A stretch of 64,000 bases of DNA from Saccharomycodes ludwigii (Eukaryota > Ascomycota > Saccharomycetes > Saccharomycodales > Saccharomycodaceae), in the NCBI RefSeq assembly GCF_020623625.1, contig NC_060203.1:682001-746000 (forward strand), in the 5' to 3' direction. Positions 20,579 through 32,962 of the stretch are shown here, one piece after another. The position numbers and the translations under genes are program-made. Position 1 is the first letter of the stretch. The number at the start of each line of letters is the position of its first letter. A model generated the notes under the pieces. The model worked only from the letters and a program-made list of their open reading frames with translations. It ran no database searches and was not told the DNA's origin.

Positions 20579-21875
20579 AGCCTATGTATGTTGTTGTTTT
20601 TGTTGTTGCTGTTATGCTCTATTTTATTATTATTATTATTTTCTATCTTTTTTTTTTTATTATTATTATTGAAATAGATAAAAATATGAGAAATGAGTGT
20701 ACTTATGTTGTTTTTGTTTTCTGCGGGAGGGGGTGGTTTTTTTTTTTTTTTTTTTTTTATTCGTTCGAAATTTAAAAACTGAAATTGAAGAAAAAAAAAT
20801 TTTTATTTTTATTTTTACTTTTATTTTTATTTTTATTTTTATTTTAATTTTTATTTTTATTTATAATATGTATTATTACTGTGAGTTTTTATTAAAATAC
20901 GCAAAACCAACTTCACAAAATAATACATAATACGTAATACATTATTATTATTATTATTATTATTATTTTGTTTTCTTTTTTAAGTTTGTTTAGAAAAAGG
21001 ATATGCCTAGTTTCCGTATATAGTGATACAGAAATTTATCGCTCTGAAAAAGATATGTATATATTGTGGTGTGTGGGTGCAGTGTATATACATAAAACAA
21101 GTGCCTTATTTACTACCGCTATCCCCCCGCACATCTTTTTGATTTCACGTACAATATTTCTTTATTTTGTGTTATTTTGGTCAAGAGGTGTTTCAGAAAG
21201 CCTTGCAGGGCATAAATAATAATTTCCTACCGTTACTACTACTAGCACCATTACTTGGGTTTTTTTTTCCTTTTTCTTTTTCATTTTGTACACGAACATA
21301 AAAAACATTGCAGAGAAATTATCTTGTTTTAACGTTGACAAAAAGTAGTCCAGAAAAAAAAAAAGAAAGAAAGAAAATTTTTTTTTTTTTTTCTTCTTTT
21401 AATGGACGACAAAAATAAAAATAATGTTTTTATTAACATTTTTCCAAAGCTCAACATTATATAAATATAACAATGAAAATATTTTAATTTAAAAAGGAAA
21501 AATCTTTTCTTTCTATTTCGTCTTTAATGTTTTCCTTTCCCTTTTTTTGTTGTTTTTTTCCTCTTGAATATTCGATAATGCTAACAAATTTGCCATCTTT
21601 GATCTTTTTTCTTTTTTTTTTTTCTTTTCTTTTTCTTTCCCTCTTTTTCTTTCTAATTTCTTTTTCATTTTCACATTCAATTTTTCTTTCCCTTTCTAAT
21701 TAGTATATAAGCAATTTCCTCTTTTTCTCTTTTTTTAATTCTTTTTTTTTTTTTCCCACTTCCAGGTTCTTTCTTTTTCTCTTTCATATTCTAATTTACT
21801 CTTTATAGCTTCTTTGATAACATAAAAAAAGAAAAACAACAACGAAATAATTAACAATTAAACAAATACACAAAG
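20579..21875. other. Divergent intergenic region ANP1 / HYP2
   Basis: This 1.3 kb region holds low-complexity repeats: (ATT)n near 20626-20670, (TTTTTA)n at about 20800-20865 and (ATT)n at 20941-20967. A CT-rich stretch from about 21500 to 21790, with TTTCTTTTTC pyrimidine tracts, is typical of promoters of highly expressed yeast genes. It leads to the eIF5A start. Short frames read over this region are low-complexity and rejected. A Rap1-type site is listed separately. Confidence 0.6.
21068..21080 (-). promoter_or_regulatory. Possible Rap1 site
   Basis: On the minus strand the sequence GCACCCACACACC satisfies the Rap1 consensus RMACCCANNCAYY without mismatch. It is about 490 bp upstream of ANP1 and 800 bp upstream of HYP2. 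Rap1 commonly drives translation-apparatus genes such as eIF5A, but the distance is long, so this is tentative. Confidence 0.3.
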
Positions 21876-22349
21876 ATGGCTGAAGAAGAACATAACTTTG
21901 AAGTTGCCGATGCCGGTTCCTCCTTAACTTACCCAATGCAATGTTCTGCTTTGAGAAAGAACGGTTTCGTTGTTATCAAGGGTAGACCATGTAAGATTGT
22001 TGATATGTCTACTTCCAAAACCGGTAAGCATGGTCACGCTAAAGTCCATTTGGTTGCCTTGGATATCTTTACTAATAAGAAATTAGAAGATTTATCTCCA
22101 TCTACTCACAACATGGAAGTTCCATTTGTCAAAAGAACTGAATACCAATTGTTGGATATCGATGACGATTTCTTATCTTTGATGACCATGGAAGGTGAAA
22201 CCAAAGATGATGTTCGTGCCCCAGAAGGTGAATTAGGTGAACAATTGCAAGCTGCTTTCGATGAAGGTAAGGACTTGAATGTCACTATCATTAGTGCTAT
22301 GGACGAAGAAGCTTGTATTTCTTTCAAGGAAGCTCCAAAAACTGATTAA
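21876..22349 (+). CDS. HYP2: Translation factor eIF5A
   Basis: The 157-residue protein is almost identical to yeast eIF5A. The hypusine site is Lys51 in the loop [13 protein letters not shown], preceded by the conserved [20 protein letters not shown]. eIF5A relieves ribosome stalling at proline runs and helps termination. It needs deoxyhypusine synthase and hydroxylase for modification. Codon usage is strongly biased towards preferred yeast codons (GGT, GTT, AAG, TTG), unlike its AT-rich neighbours, indicating very high expression. The single gene represents the S. cerevisiae pair HYP2/ANB1. The 5' flank is a long pyrimidine-rich tract. Confidence 0.98.
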   Translation: MAEEEHNFEVADAGSSLTYPMQCSALRKNGFVVIKGRPCKIVDMSTSKTGKHGHAKVHLVALDIFTNKKLEDLSPSTHNMEVPFVKRTEYQLLDIDDDFLSLMTMEGETKDDVRAPEGELGEQLQAAFDEGKDLNVTIISAMDEEACISFKEAPKTD

Positions 22350-22986
22350 AGCAGGAAAAGAAAAAAACATAGCTTTTTTTTTCGTTTTTCCAAATTTTTT
22401 GTTTATTACTGTTATATATTATATAATATATCCTATTTAAAGATCTCTTTTTCAATTTGTATTTTTTTTAAAAGAAGATATTTCATTTAATAATATTATT
22501 ATTATGCTTTTTGTAATGCAAGGTTCTTGTTATGTGTTGACATAATTTTAATGACCTATCTTTTTTTTTTCTTGCCTCCCCTTCCCCCTTCCCCCCTCCT
22601 TAGGACAAGATTATCTTTGTTTCTTTCCCGCAAACACATTTTATCCGTTCTTGTTTTATTTTCCGTTGGGTACGGATGTTGCTATATTAATATATTGATT
22701 ATGTAAGGCAAAGGTGTGTACATTTCGGATAACTAGCTAATCTTTAGAAATTCGAGAAAAAAAAAAAAAAAAAAAAATTTTTTTTCTTTATTTGTTTTTA
22801 TTTTACTTTTTGAATCTTATATTTTTGCTACATATATTTTTGAGCTTTTTTTAAAATCTCTACCTACCATACAAAATTATAGCTGTCACAAAAATTATAT
22901 ATTATGGAAACCCTGAAATCGTTATATTTATTAAATTTAAAAAGCCCTAATATTTTATAAACGTGGTGCTGCAAAGAGTAATATCA

Positions 22987-23002
22987 TTTCCTAAAATAGA
23001 AA
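22987..23002. promoter_or_regulatory. Mcm1/ECB-like site of MCM3
   Basis: TTTCCTAAAATAGAAA has a CC(A/T)6AG core, one mismatch from the CArG-type Mcm1 box, inside a TTTCC...GAAA frame like the early cell cycle box. It lies 245-260 bp upstream of MCM3. MCM genes of S. cerevisiae, MCM3 included, are known to be driven by Mcm1 through such boxes at M/G1. Confidence 0.45.
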
Positions 23003-23016
23003 TCCAATTGTATAAA

Positions 23017-23022
23017 ACGCGT
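23017..23022. promoter_or_regulatory. MCB element (ACGCGT)
   Basis: ACGCGT within AAACGCGTAAA is the MluI cell-cycle box bound by MBF (Mbp1/Swi6) at G1/S. It lies 15 bp after the ECB-like site and about 225 bp before the MCM3 ATG, a typical location for replication genes. Confidence 0.5.
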
Positions 23023-23198
23023 AAAATTTTTTTTTTTTTTTTTTTCTTTTTTCTTTTTTCTAAAAATAATTCCTTCATAGATCGTAATCTCAATAATTTC
23101 CCTCCTTTTTAAGATCCTTGAACTAATTTTACTTAAAAACCTCTTTGTGTTTTATAATTTACTCAAGGAAACTAGAATTCAGTATTTCTATAAGATAA

Positions 23199-26081
<2,883 letters not shown>

Positions 26082-26363
26082 GTTCGTTGTAACTTATATA
26101 TATATATATATATATGTTTCTTAGATAGAAAGTGTAATTTTTCGATGAAAAAAAAAAACTTTGTTTTTAGCGACGCACGAAAGAGAAAAAGACAGTTGTA
26201 CCTTACGTTAAATGGTAAAACCGCCGCCTTTTTCTTTTTTTCTTTTTTTTTATTTTCATTTTCAGTGAAGGAAAATTATATGTATATATATATTTTTTTT
26301 TTTTTATTTTTCTTTTTTTTTCTTTCTTTATACTTCTCTGATCTATTTTTTTTCCCTCTTTCT

Positions 26364-26403
<40 letters not shown>

Positions 26404-26503
26404 TTTTTCGTAAATAAAAAAAGCGGCATACTTAATCACATTTATATATTAAAACTAACCAATACAATACAATACAATATAAATATACCTAAGACCACCA
26501 ACC
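26082..26503. other. Intergenic region MCM3 / SPF1
   Basis: This 0.42 kb spacer opens with a (TA)n block (about 26096-26114) just after the MCM3 stop. T/TC-rich stretches follow at 26228-26370, and a longer (TA)n at about 26370-26398. Four AATAC units at about 26460-26479 precede the SPF1 start. Frames across this part are low-complexity and not considered genes. Confidence 0.65.
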
Positions 26504-29500
26504 ATGCCTGGTATAGTCGAGAGTCCTCTAGTTAAGGATTCCAAATTGTTAACTCCAAAACCAGTATTTTCACGACCATATGTCTTTCCCTTTTTACCAT
26601 TATACGCCACCTTTTTCCAAATTTACACTAGCCAATATGATAAGTATATTGGTGGATCTGAATGGACCTTTGTTTATTTTGGTGCCTTGGTTTCATTGAA
26701 TTTACTAGTGCGTTTGTTACCAGCTTGGAATAAATCTATTGAAGTTTTATTCAATTATGTCACTGCCAGAAGCATTCAAGATGCTTCTCATATATACATC
26801 AAACCCACACCAAATAATGGGAGTAGCGATATTGTTAAAATTGAAAAGCTGACCGAAGGTGGCGTCTTGCAAACCTTTTTCCAATTCCAAAAGAAAAGAT
26901 TTTTATTAGACAATGGTGTTTTCAAATCACCACAGTTTTTGATCGATGAACCTGTCCAATTGAAAGTTTTCCAAAACAACAAGGGTAATACCGGCGATTT
27001 AGTCCATATCAAAAGAATATATGGTGAAAACAAGTTTGATATTCCAGTTCCGACTTTTGTTGAATTATTCAAAGAGCACGCAATTGCGCCATTTTTTGTT
27101 TTTCAAATTTTCTGTATTGCCTTGTGGTTATTTGATGACTTATGGTACTATTCATTGTTAAACTTATTTATGGTTGTCATGATGGAAGCTGCAAATGTTT
27201 TCCAAAGACTAACCACTTTAAAGGAATTTAGAACCATGGGTGTTAAACCATATGCAATCAACGTATTGAGAAATGGAAAATGGGTTCAGCTACAGACCGA
27301 TCAATTGTTACCAAATGATTTGGTTTCCATTACAAGATCTGATGATGATGTTGCTATTCCTTGCGATTTGCTTTTAATTAGTGGTTCGTGCATTGTCAAT
27401 GAGGCAATGTTAAGTGGCGAATCCACCCCATTAATCAAAGAATCTATTCAATTACGCCCAGGCGATGATTATTTGGACCTCAAAGGAGTCGATAAAAATA
27501 GCGTTTTGCATGGTGGTACCAAATGTTTGCAAGTTACCCCCCCAGAAAAATGCCATGTTGCTAAGCCTCCAGATGGCGGGTGTTTGGCTGTTGTTACTAA
27601 AACCGGGTTTGAAACATCACAAGGATCCTTAGTTCGTGTCATGTTGTTTTCTGCTGAAAGGGTTTCTGCGAATAATACCGAAGCTTTTATGTTTATTTTA
27701 TTTTTGTTGAATTTTGCTATTGCTGCTTCCTGGTATGTTTGGGTAGAAGGTACTAAAATGGGCAGAATACAATCCAAATTGATTTTAGATTGTATTTTAA
27801 TTGTGACCTCTGTTGTTCCACCGGAATTACCAATGGAATTGACTATGGCTGTTAACTCTTCGTTGGGCGCATTGTCCAAATTTTATGTTTATTGTACTGA
27901 ACCTTTTAGAATTCCATTAGCTGGTAGAATTGATGTTTGTTGTTTTGATAAGACTGGTACTTTAACTGGAGAGGATTTGGTTTTTGAAGGTTTAGCTGGC
28001 TTGAATAAAGATGACGATCGTCATCTACATCCGGCTGAAGATGCTTCCTTGTCTACAGCTTTGACAATTGGCTCTTGTCATGCATTAGTTAAATTAGAAG
28101 ACGGCGAAATTGTTGGTGATCCAATGGAGAAGGCCACGTTGCAAGCCTGTGGCTGGAAAGTTGACAGCAAAAACTTTGTTTCGCACTCCAAACATGGCAA
28201 AGTTGAGGTTTTACGCCGTTTCCAATTTTCTTCGAGCTTGAAAAGATCATCATCCATTGCTGTGCATAAGGGTAAGTTGTACGTTTCAGTAAAAGGTGCC
28301 CCGGAAACCATTCGTTCCAGATTAGTTGAGCTTCCATCGAACTACGATGCCGTTTACAAATCCTTTACTCGTTCTGGTTCAAGAGTTTTGGCTTTGGCTT
28401 CGAAGGAATTATCGTACAATTTATTGAAAAAGGTTAATGATTTGAAACGTGAAGATATGGAAACAGGTTTAAAATTTGAAGGGTTTTTGATTTTCCATTG
28501 TCCATTAAAGGATGATGCTATTGAAACTATTAAAATGTTGAATGAATCTTCGCATCGTTGTATTATGATTACCGGTGATAATCCCTTGACTGCAGTGCAT
28601 GTTGCAAACGAAGTTAAGATTGTAGAGAGAGCTACTTTGATTTTGGATCAACCTGGCGATGGAACTTTGCATAAATTGGTGTTTCGTAGCGTTGATGAAA
28701 GTATTGTCAAACCATTTAATCCAGAAGAAGATGATATTGATTCAACTGAAATTTTTGGTAAATATGATTTGGCAGTTACGGGCCATGCGTTGAAATTAAT
28801 GGAAACTCATAAGCAAATTAAGGATTTGATCAAGCATACCTGGGTTTACGCACGTGTATCGCCATCTCAAAAGGAGTATCTATTGAACACATACAAAGAC
28901 ATGGGATATAATACCTTGATGTGTGGTGATGGGACTAATGATGTTGGTGCTTTGAAACAGGCACACGTTGGTATTGCATTGTTGAACGGTACCGAGGAAG
29001 GATTGAAGAAATTACAAGAACAGCGCAAGATTGAAAAAATGCAAGATGTGTATGGGAAACAGTGCGATTTGTTTACCAGATGGGGCAAACCAGTTCCACC
29101 CGTTCCTCAACCAATTGCTCATTTGTATCCACCAGGCCCAAATAATCCTAACTATTTGAAAGCTTTAGAAAGTAGAGGCACGCCAATAACGGAAGAGATT
29201 AGACAGGCTGTGGCTAAAGCCATGACCGAAAAGCCTCAAGCTATAACTTCAGGGGCTGGTGCTAAAAAGAACGCTAGTGGATCTGAGGTTGCTGACATGT
29301 TATTGGGGACTATAAGCCAGGCTGGCGACGATGAAGATGCCCCAAGTTTGAAATTAGGGGATGCTTCTTGTGCTGCTCCGTTTACTTCCAAATTAGCCAA
29401 TGTTTCTGCGGTTACCAATGTTGTGAGACAAGGAAGATGTGCATTGATCAACACTATCCAGATGTATAAGATTTTGGCATTGAATTGTTTGATTAGTGCT

Positions 29501-30118
29501 TATTCTTTGAGTGTGATTTATATGTCTGGTGTTAAATTTGGAGATGGTCAATCCACTGTCTCTGGGCTATTATTGAGTGTTTGTTTCCTAAGTATCTCTA
29601 GGGGGAAGCCAAATGAAAAGTTGTCTAAACAAAGACCACAAGCTGGTATTTTTAATGCTTATATCATGGGATCGATTTTATCACAATTTGCTGTTCATAT
29701 TTTTACATTGATTTATCTAACTAAAGCAGTTTATGTTTTGGAACCTAGGGAGCCACAAATTGATTTGGAAAAGAAATTTGAACCAAGTTTATTGAATACT
29801 GCTATTTTTTTGATTCAATTGGTTCAACAAGTTTCCACCTTTGCGGTTAATTATCAAGGTGAGCCATTTAGAGAGAATATCAGAAACAATAAGGGGATGT
29901 ACTATGGGTTGATTGGTGTCGCTGGTTTAGCCCTAGCTAGTGCTACTGAATTTATGCCTGAATTGAATGAAGCTATGAAATTTGTACCAATGGACAGTGC
30001 GTTTAAATTTAAGTTGACCTCAATTTTATTGATAGATTTCTTTGGTAGTTATCTAAGTGAATTATTTTTCAAATATTTATTTATGGATGATAAACCTGCG
30101 GATATTGCACATCAATGA
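26504..30118 (+). CDS. SPF1: P5A-type ATPase Spf1, ER transmembrane helix dislocase
   Basis: The 1,204-residue protein (S. cerevisiae 1,215) has the P-type ATPase order. An N-terminal membrane domain typical of P5A pumps is followed by the actuator SGEST near 304-308 and the transmembrane-4 motif PPELPMEL. The phosphorylation motif DKTGT is at about 482, and TGDNP and GDGTND occupy the hinge. Several C-terminal helices follow. Spf1 extracts mistargeted tail-anchored or mitochondrial helices from the ER and affects manganese and sterol homeostasis. The linker between GDGTND and the last helices is long and Ala/Pro-rich, as in other Spf1 proteins. The order MCM3-SPF1 is that of S. cerevisiae chromosome V. 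Confidence 0.97.
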   Translation: MPGIVESPLVKDSKLLTPKPVFSRPYVFPFLPLYATFFQIYTSQYDKYIGGSEWTFVYFGALVSLNLLVRLLPAWNKSIEVLFNYVTARSIQDASHIYIKPTPNNGSSDIVKIEKLTEGGVLQTFFQFQKKRFLLDNGVFKSPQFLIDEPVQLKVFQNNKGNTGDLVHIKRIYGENKFDIPVPTFVELFKEHAIAPFFVFQIFCIALWLFDDLWYYSLLNLFMVVMMEAANVFQRLTTLKEFRTMGVKPYAINVLRNGKWVQLQTDQLLPNDLVSITRSDDDVAIPCDLLLISGSCIVNEAMLSGESTPLIKESIQLRPGDDYLDLKGVDKNSVLHGGTKCLQVTPPEKCHVAKPPDGGCLAVVTKTGFETSQGSLVRVMLFSAERVSANNTEAFMFILFLLNFAIAASWYVWVEGTKMGRIQSKLILDCILIVTSVVPPELPMELTMAVNSSLGALSKFYVYCTEPFRIPLAGRIDVCCFDKTGTLTGEDLVFEGLAGLNKDDDRHLHPAEDASLSTALTIGSCHALVKLEDGEIVGDPMEKATLQACGWKVDSKNFVSHSKHGKVEVLRRFQFSSSLKRSSSIAVHKGKLYVSVKGAPETIRSRLVELPSNYDAVYKSFTRSGSRVLALASKELSYNLLKKVNDLKREDMETGLKFEGFLIFHCPLKDDAIETIKMLNESSHRCIMITGDNPLTAVHVANEVKIVERATLILDQPGDGTLHKLVFRSVDESIVKPFNPEEDDIDSTEIFGKYDLAVTGHALKLMETHKQIKDLIKHTWVYARVSPSQKEYLLNTYKDMGYNTLMCGDGTNDVGALKQAHVGIALLNGTEEGLKKLQEQRKIEKMQDVYGKQCDLFTRWGKPVPPVPQPIAHLYPPGPNNPNYLKALESRGTPITEEIRQAVAKAMTEKPQAITSGAGAKKNASGSEVADMLLGTISQAGDDEDAPSLKLGDASCAAPFTSKLANVSAVTNVVRQGRCALINTIQMYKILALNCLISAYSLSVIYMSGVKFGDGQSTVSGLLLSVCFLSISRGKPNEKLSKQRPQAGIFNAYIMGSILSQFAVHIFTLIYLTKAVYVLEPREPQIDLEKKFEPSLLNTAIFLIQLVQQVSTFAVNYQGEPFRENIRNNKGMYYGLIGVAGLALASATEFMPELNEAMKFVPMDSAFKFKLTSILLIDFFGSYLSELFFKYLFMDDKPADIAHQ

Positions 30119-30217
30119 TTACTGCGTATGAAAATATATTGTAAGGTGTACTCTCCAATCCATATATATATATATATATATGTATGTATTTATATGTTTA
30201 TATATATTTACATTTGT

Positions 30218-32065
30218 TTATAATACTAGTTTTTTATCAATTAATTGTTTATCTAGTTTGTGCCAACGATATACTTTTAAAATCTGCTTGTTATTAGAAG
30301 ATGGATTCCCGTTTATTATAATTTCCTTAATTATGTTTTTGGAAACCAATTCATCTAATACAGCCCTTATTTCATCCTCATTGATTCTACTATAACCCAA
30401 AGAGTCAATTACTAAACTTATTAAATATGTTATTGTATAAGGCTGTTGCGGTTTCAAGCTAATTAATATATGCAAAATTTGTTTACATTTTGTTAATAAT
30501 AATTTCTTTTCATTTTCTAATCTTCTATTCAATTCATAATCCAGTCTGGCAATTTTTTCCAATTCCTTCCTTTTAATATTGCTAACCAATGTATCACTAG
30601 TAAGACTATTATCAGAATCGAAAATACCTTTGTTATTGGCATTATGTTTCATCATTTTAAAATTCATTGAAGTAATGGAGTTGCAAAGATAAGCTGAGGC
30701 GCCAGTACTAAAACCATTTTTTTTCCTTTTCATTGGTCTATTGCTATCATCGTTACCACTGTTACTGTAATTGCGAAACCGTTTGTTTATAACAAATTCG
30801 GGTATGGTTACAATTTCCAAAGTGTGATGGGGCAAGCATTTATCTGATTGATGTTGTTGAGAAGACTGTTGGTGGTTAATAAAACATTCAAATTTTTCAT
30901 TGAATATAGCTAGTCTAAATTTAGGGTTTGACAAATTTGCAACCCCATTGATATCAATCAAAATATCGCCAGTATCATCATTAATATAAACTTGGTTATT
31001 ATAAACCTCATTCCAAAGATACAACAGTTGCTTTAAATAAATAACATATTTTGTTGCTTCTTTATCATTTTTGGTGAATTTAGGTAATATTGACACATTA
31101 AAATTGATTAGTAATGATGATTTTGAGGTGGAACTAAATTTCTCAAATAATAACATTGAATCTAATTTTTTCAAAAAAATTGATAACTGCTGTTTTTGAT
31201 CTGCAAATTGTGTGGCGGTATAAAATAAAGGGTAGGCACTGGCCACGTAGTAGGGTGCTATTTTATACAAATAATTCAGATATTTGGAGTTATAATGATT
31301 GGTATCATTTTGCAAGATCAATTCGCTTGATAATGATAATTTTATTACATGTGATTTAACTCTATATTTAAACGGTGTAGTGTTATTATTGATGCTATCA
31401 ATTTTAAAATATGAGGTGTTTATGTGAACAAAAATACAATCTGGCTTATTTATGCTAACCCATCTTCCATTCATTATATTTTCACATTGTATATCGACAG
31501 CTTGTGGGATTAGAGTAAAAAAACTCCAGAGATAATTATAATCAATTTGATACGCGTGATCTGACTTTTGAGACAAATTTTCAAAATATCTTTGTAATTG
31601 GATGCTTTGAATGGATGTATTGGTGATAAGGTTACTGGTTCTATTGTCTTTACCACATTGATATGCCGATGCCGATGCCAATACTTTATTTGAACATAAC
31701 TTATAAAAATATTGTGCCAATTTATTCAATTTACAAAACAAATCATATAAATGAGGATGATCTTTTAAAAACAAACAAGGATCACTAGTATTATTGTTAA
31801 ATACCCAGTTTTCAATAACATATGTATTATCTGGGTTTTGTGTTTGAAAAAATTGATGGTTCTTCGTATTACTCGTTAGAGCATCGCTGTTTCTAATACT
31901 GGGGGGGTTTTGCCGTGTCAATTTTAATACATCGTCTTCAATGGTTTCTTGATTAGCGTAATTTTGCAATAGGAAACAATTGGAATAGTTCAATACTTTG
32001 TCTATTATCGGTATTAATTGATCTTCGTGCTCTATCAAATTCAAGTCAATTATAGGAATAGTCAT
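30218..32065 (-). CDS. TAH11: Replication licensing factor Cdt1 (Tah11)
   Basis: The 615-residue protein (S. cerevisiae Tah11 604) is weakly conserved. Its N-terminus (MTIPIIDLNLIEHED...) has the look of the 2-oxoglutarate-oxygenase-like fold that yeast Cdt1 carries in a catalytically dead form. A basic RPMKRKKNG cluster near 441 may be a nuclear signal. The last 75 residues form a winged-helix domain ('ISLKPQQPYTITYLISLVID'), the part that contacts MCM2-7. Cdt1 escorts the MCM ring to ORC-Cdc6. It is divergent from SSC1, just as YJR046W is from YJR045C, and this position is the strongest support. Confidence 0.8.
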   Translation of the reverse strand: MTIPIIDLNLIEHEDQLIPIIDKVLNYSNCFLLQNYANQETIEDDVLKLTRQNPPSIRNSDALTSNTKNHQFFQTQNPDNTYVIENWVFNNNTSDPCLFLKDHPHLYDLFCKLNKLAQYFYKLCSNKVLASASAYQCGKDNRTSNLITNTSIQSIQLQRYFENLSQKSDHAYQIDYNYLWSFFTLIPQAVDIQCENIMNGRWVSINKPDCIFVHINTSYFKIDSINNNTTPFKYRVKSHVIKLSLSSELILQNDTNHYNSKYLNYLYKIAPYYVASAYPLFYTATQFADQKQQLSIFLKKLDSMLLFEKFSSTSKSSLLINFNVSILPKFTKNDKEATKYVIYLKQLLYLWNEVYNNQVYINDDTGDILIDINGVANLSNPKFRLAIFNEKFECFINHQQSSQQHQSDKCLPHHTLEIVTIPEFVINKRFRNYSNSGNDDSNRPMKRKKNGFSTGASAYLCNSITSMNFKMMKHNANNKGIFDSDNSLTSDTLVSNIKRKELEKIARLDYELNRRLENEKKLLLTKCKQILHILISLKPQQPYTITYLISLVIDSLGYSRINEDEIRAVLDELVSKNIIKEIIINGNPSSNNKQILKVYRWHKLDKQLIDKKLVL

Positions 32066-32404
32066 GGTTTCGTCTTTCTAGGTTATGGTTTTTTTTCTTC
32101 TTCCACCTCCTAAATGAGGTATGATATGGTATGGTAAAAATATTTTATTATATATGTCAGTGATTTAATTTAATTTTGGACATTAAAATACAGAGATAAT
32201 CTTGTATATATTAACATTATGTAAGTTAATATGGAAAGAAATTCTGCATAGCGCATCATTTTTCTCTTTTTTGTCATGAAATCTATTTTACTACTCTTAG
32301 CCCTATATCATGATTTACGAAATATAATAATATAAGATTATCACACAGTTACACAGCTTAGGGCACGCAAGCAGACTGAGGAATGTATGTCGGGTAAGAT
32401 AAAG

Positions 32405-32416
32405 GCCGAATTCGGC
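32405..32416. promoter_or_regulatory. 12-bp palindrome GCCGAATTCGGC
   Basis: This perfect inverted repeat lies in the TAH11/SSC1 promoter, flanked by AAAG and TTTA. It could bind a dimeric zinc-cluster factor (CCG and CGG half-sites facing each other with a 6-bp gap). The factor is unknown. Confidence 0.35.
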
Positions 32417-32454
32417 TTTACTTTTATGGACATTGAGTGTTTTTTGTAGTTAAG

Positions 32455-32494
32455 CCCCCGTCCCCCGTCCCCCGTCCCCCGTCCCCCGTCCCCG
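32455..32494. repeat. Tandem CCCCCGT repeat with G-quadruplex potential
   Basis: Five exact 7-bp copies plus a partial sixth occupy 32455-32494. The complementary strand has five G5 runs and a G4 run separated by two-base linkers, an ideal quadruplex pattern. This is exceptional in a genome of about one-third GC. It lies 390 bp upstream of TAH11 and 470 bp upstream of SSC1. Confidence 0.85.
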
Positions 32495-32552
32495 CACAGA
32501 AGCTTAGGTATTTATTAGAACTAAGCCGGGTAAACAAGGATTGGATTGTTAT

Positions 32553-32577
32553 AGAACATAGTAGAATCTTATGGAAT
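32553..32577. promoter_or_regulatory. Step-type heat-shock element of SSC1
   Basis: Three nGAAn units start their GAA at 32554, 32564 and 32574, exactly one helical turn (10 bp) apart. This is the step-type arrangement recognised by yeast Hsf1. A further GAA-rich stretch follows at 32579-32588. The element lies about 390 bp upstream of SSC1, a gene that is heat-inducible in S. cerevisiae. Confidence 0.5.
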
Positions 32578-32962
32578 GGAAAGAAGAAAAAAGGGAAAGA
32601 AAGAAAGAAAATAAAAAATATGTGTAATAATTACTACTGTTTCAAATATTTTATTTACTATATAAAGCAGTTTCCGGATTGCAATATAAAATGCGAAAAG
32701 TTGAAAAAAATAAGAATGGAAAATTATTTAAATGCAATTTGATTTCCTTTTCACTTTGTTTTATTTTCTCCCCCTTTTCTTCTTTCTTAATCCTCGTGAC
32801 AATATCGTCATATTTCTTTTCTTTCTTTTCTTTTTCATCCTATTCAGAATCCTTTTACTCAATTTTTTCTAACACTTTAATACTATTAAATTCTTTTAAC
32901 GAGAAAAAAAATAAAACAAACAAAACACACAAAACAAGCACTAATATACATATACAATAATA

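Larger units (their letters stand above)
32066..32962. other. Divergent promoter TAH11 / SSC1
   Basis: This 0.9 kb bidirectional promoter has an unusual concentration of ordered elements. They are a 12-bp palindrome at 32405-32416, five CCCCCGT repeats at 32455-32489, and a step-type heat-shock element at 32553-32577. A CT-rich tract runs at 32740-32850 before the SSC1 start. Frames across it are chance. Confidence 0.65.
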
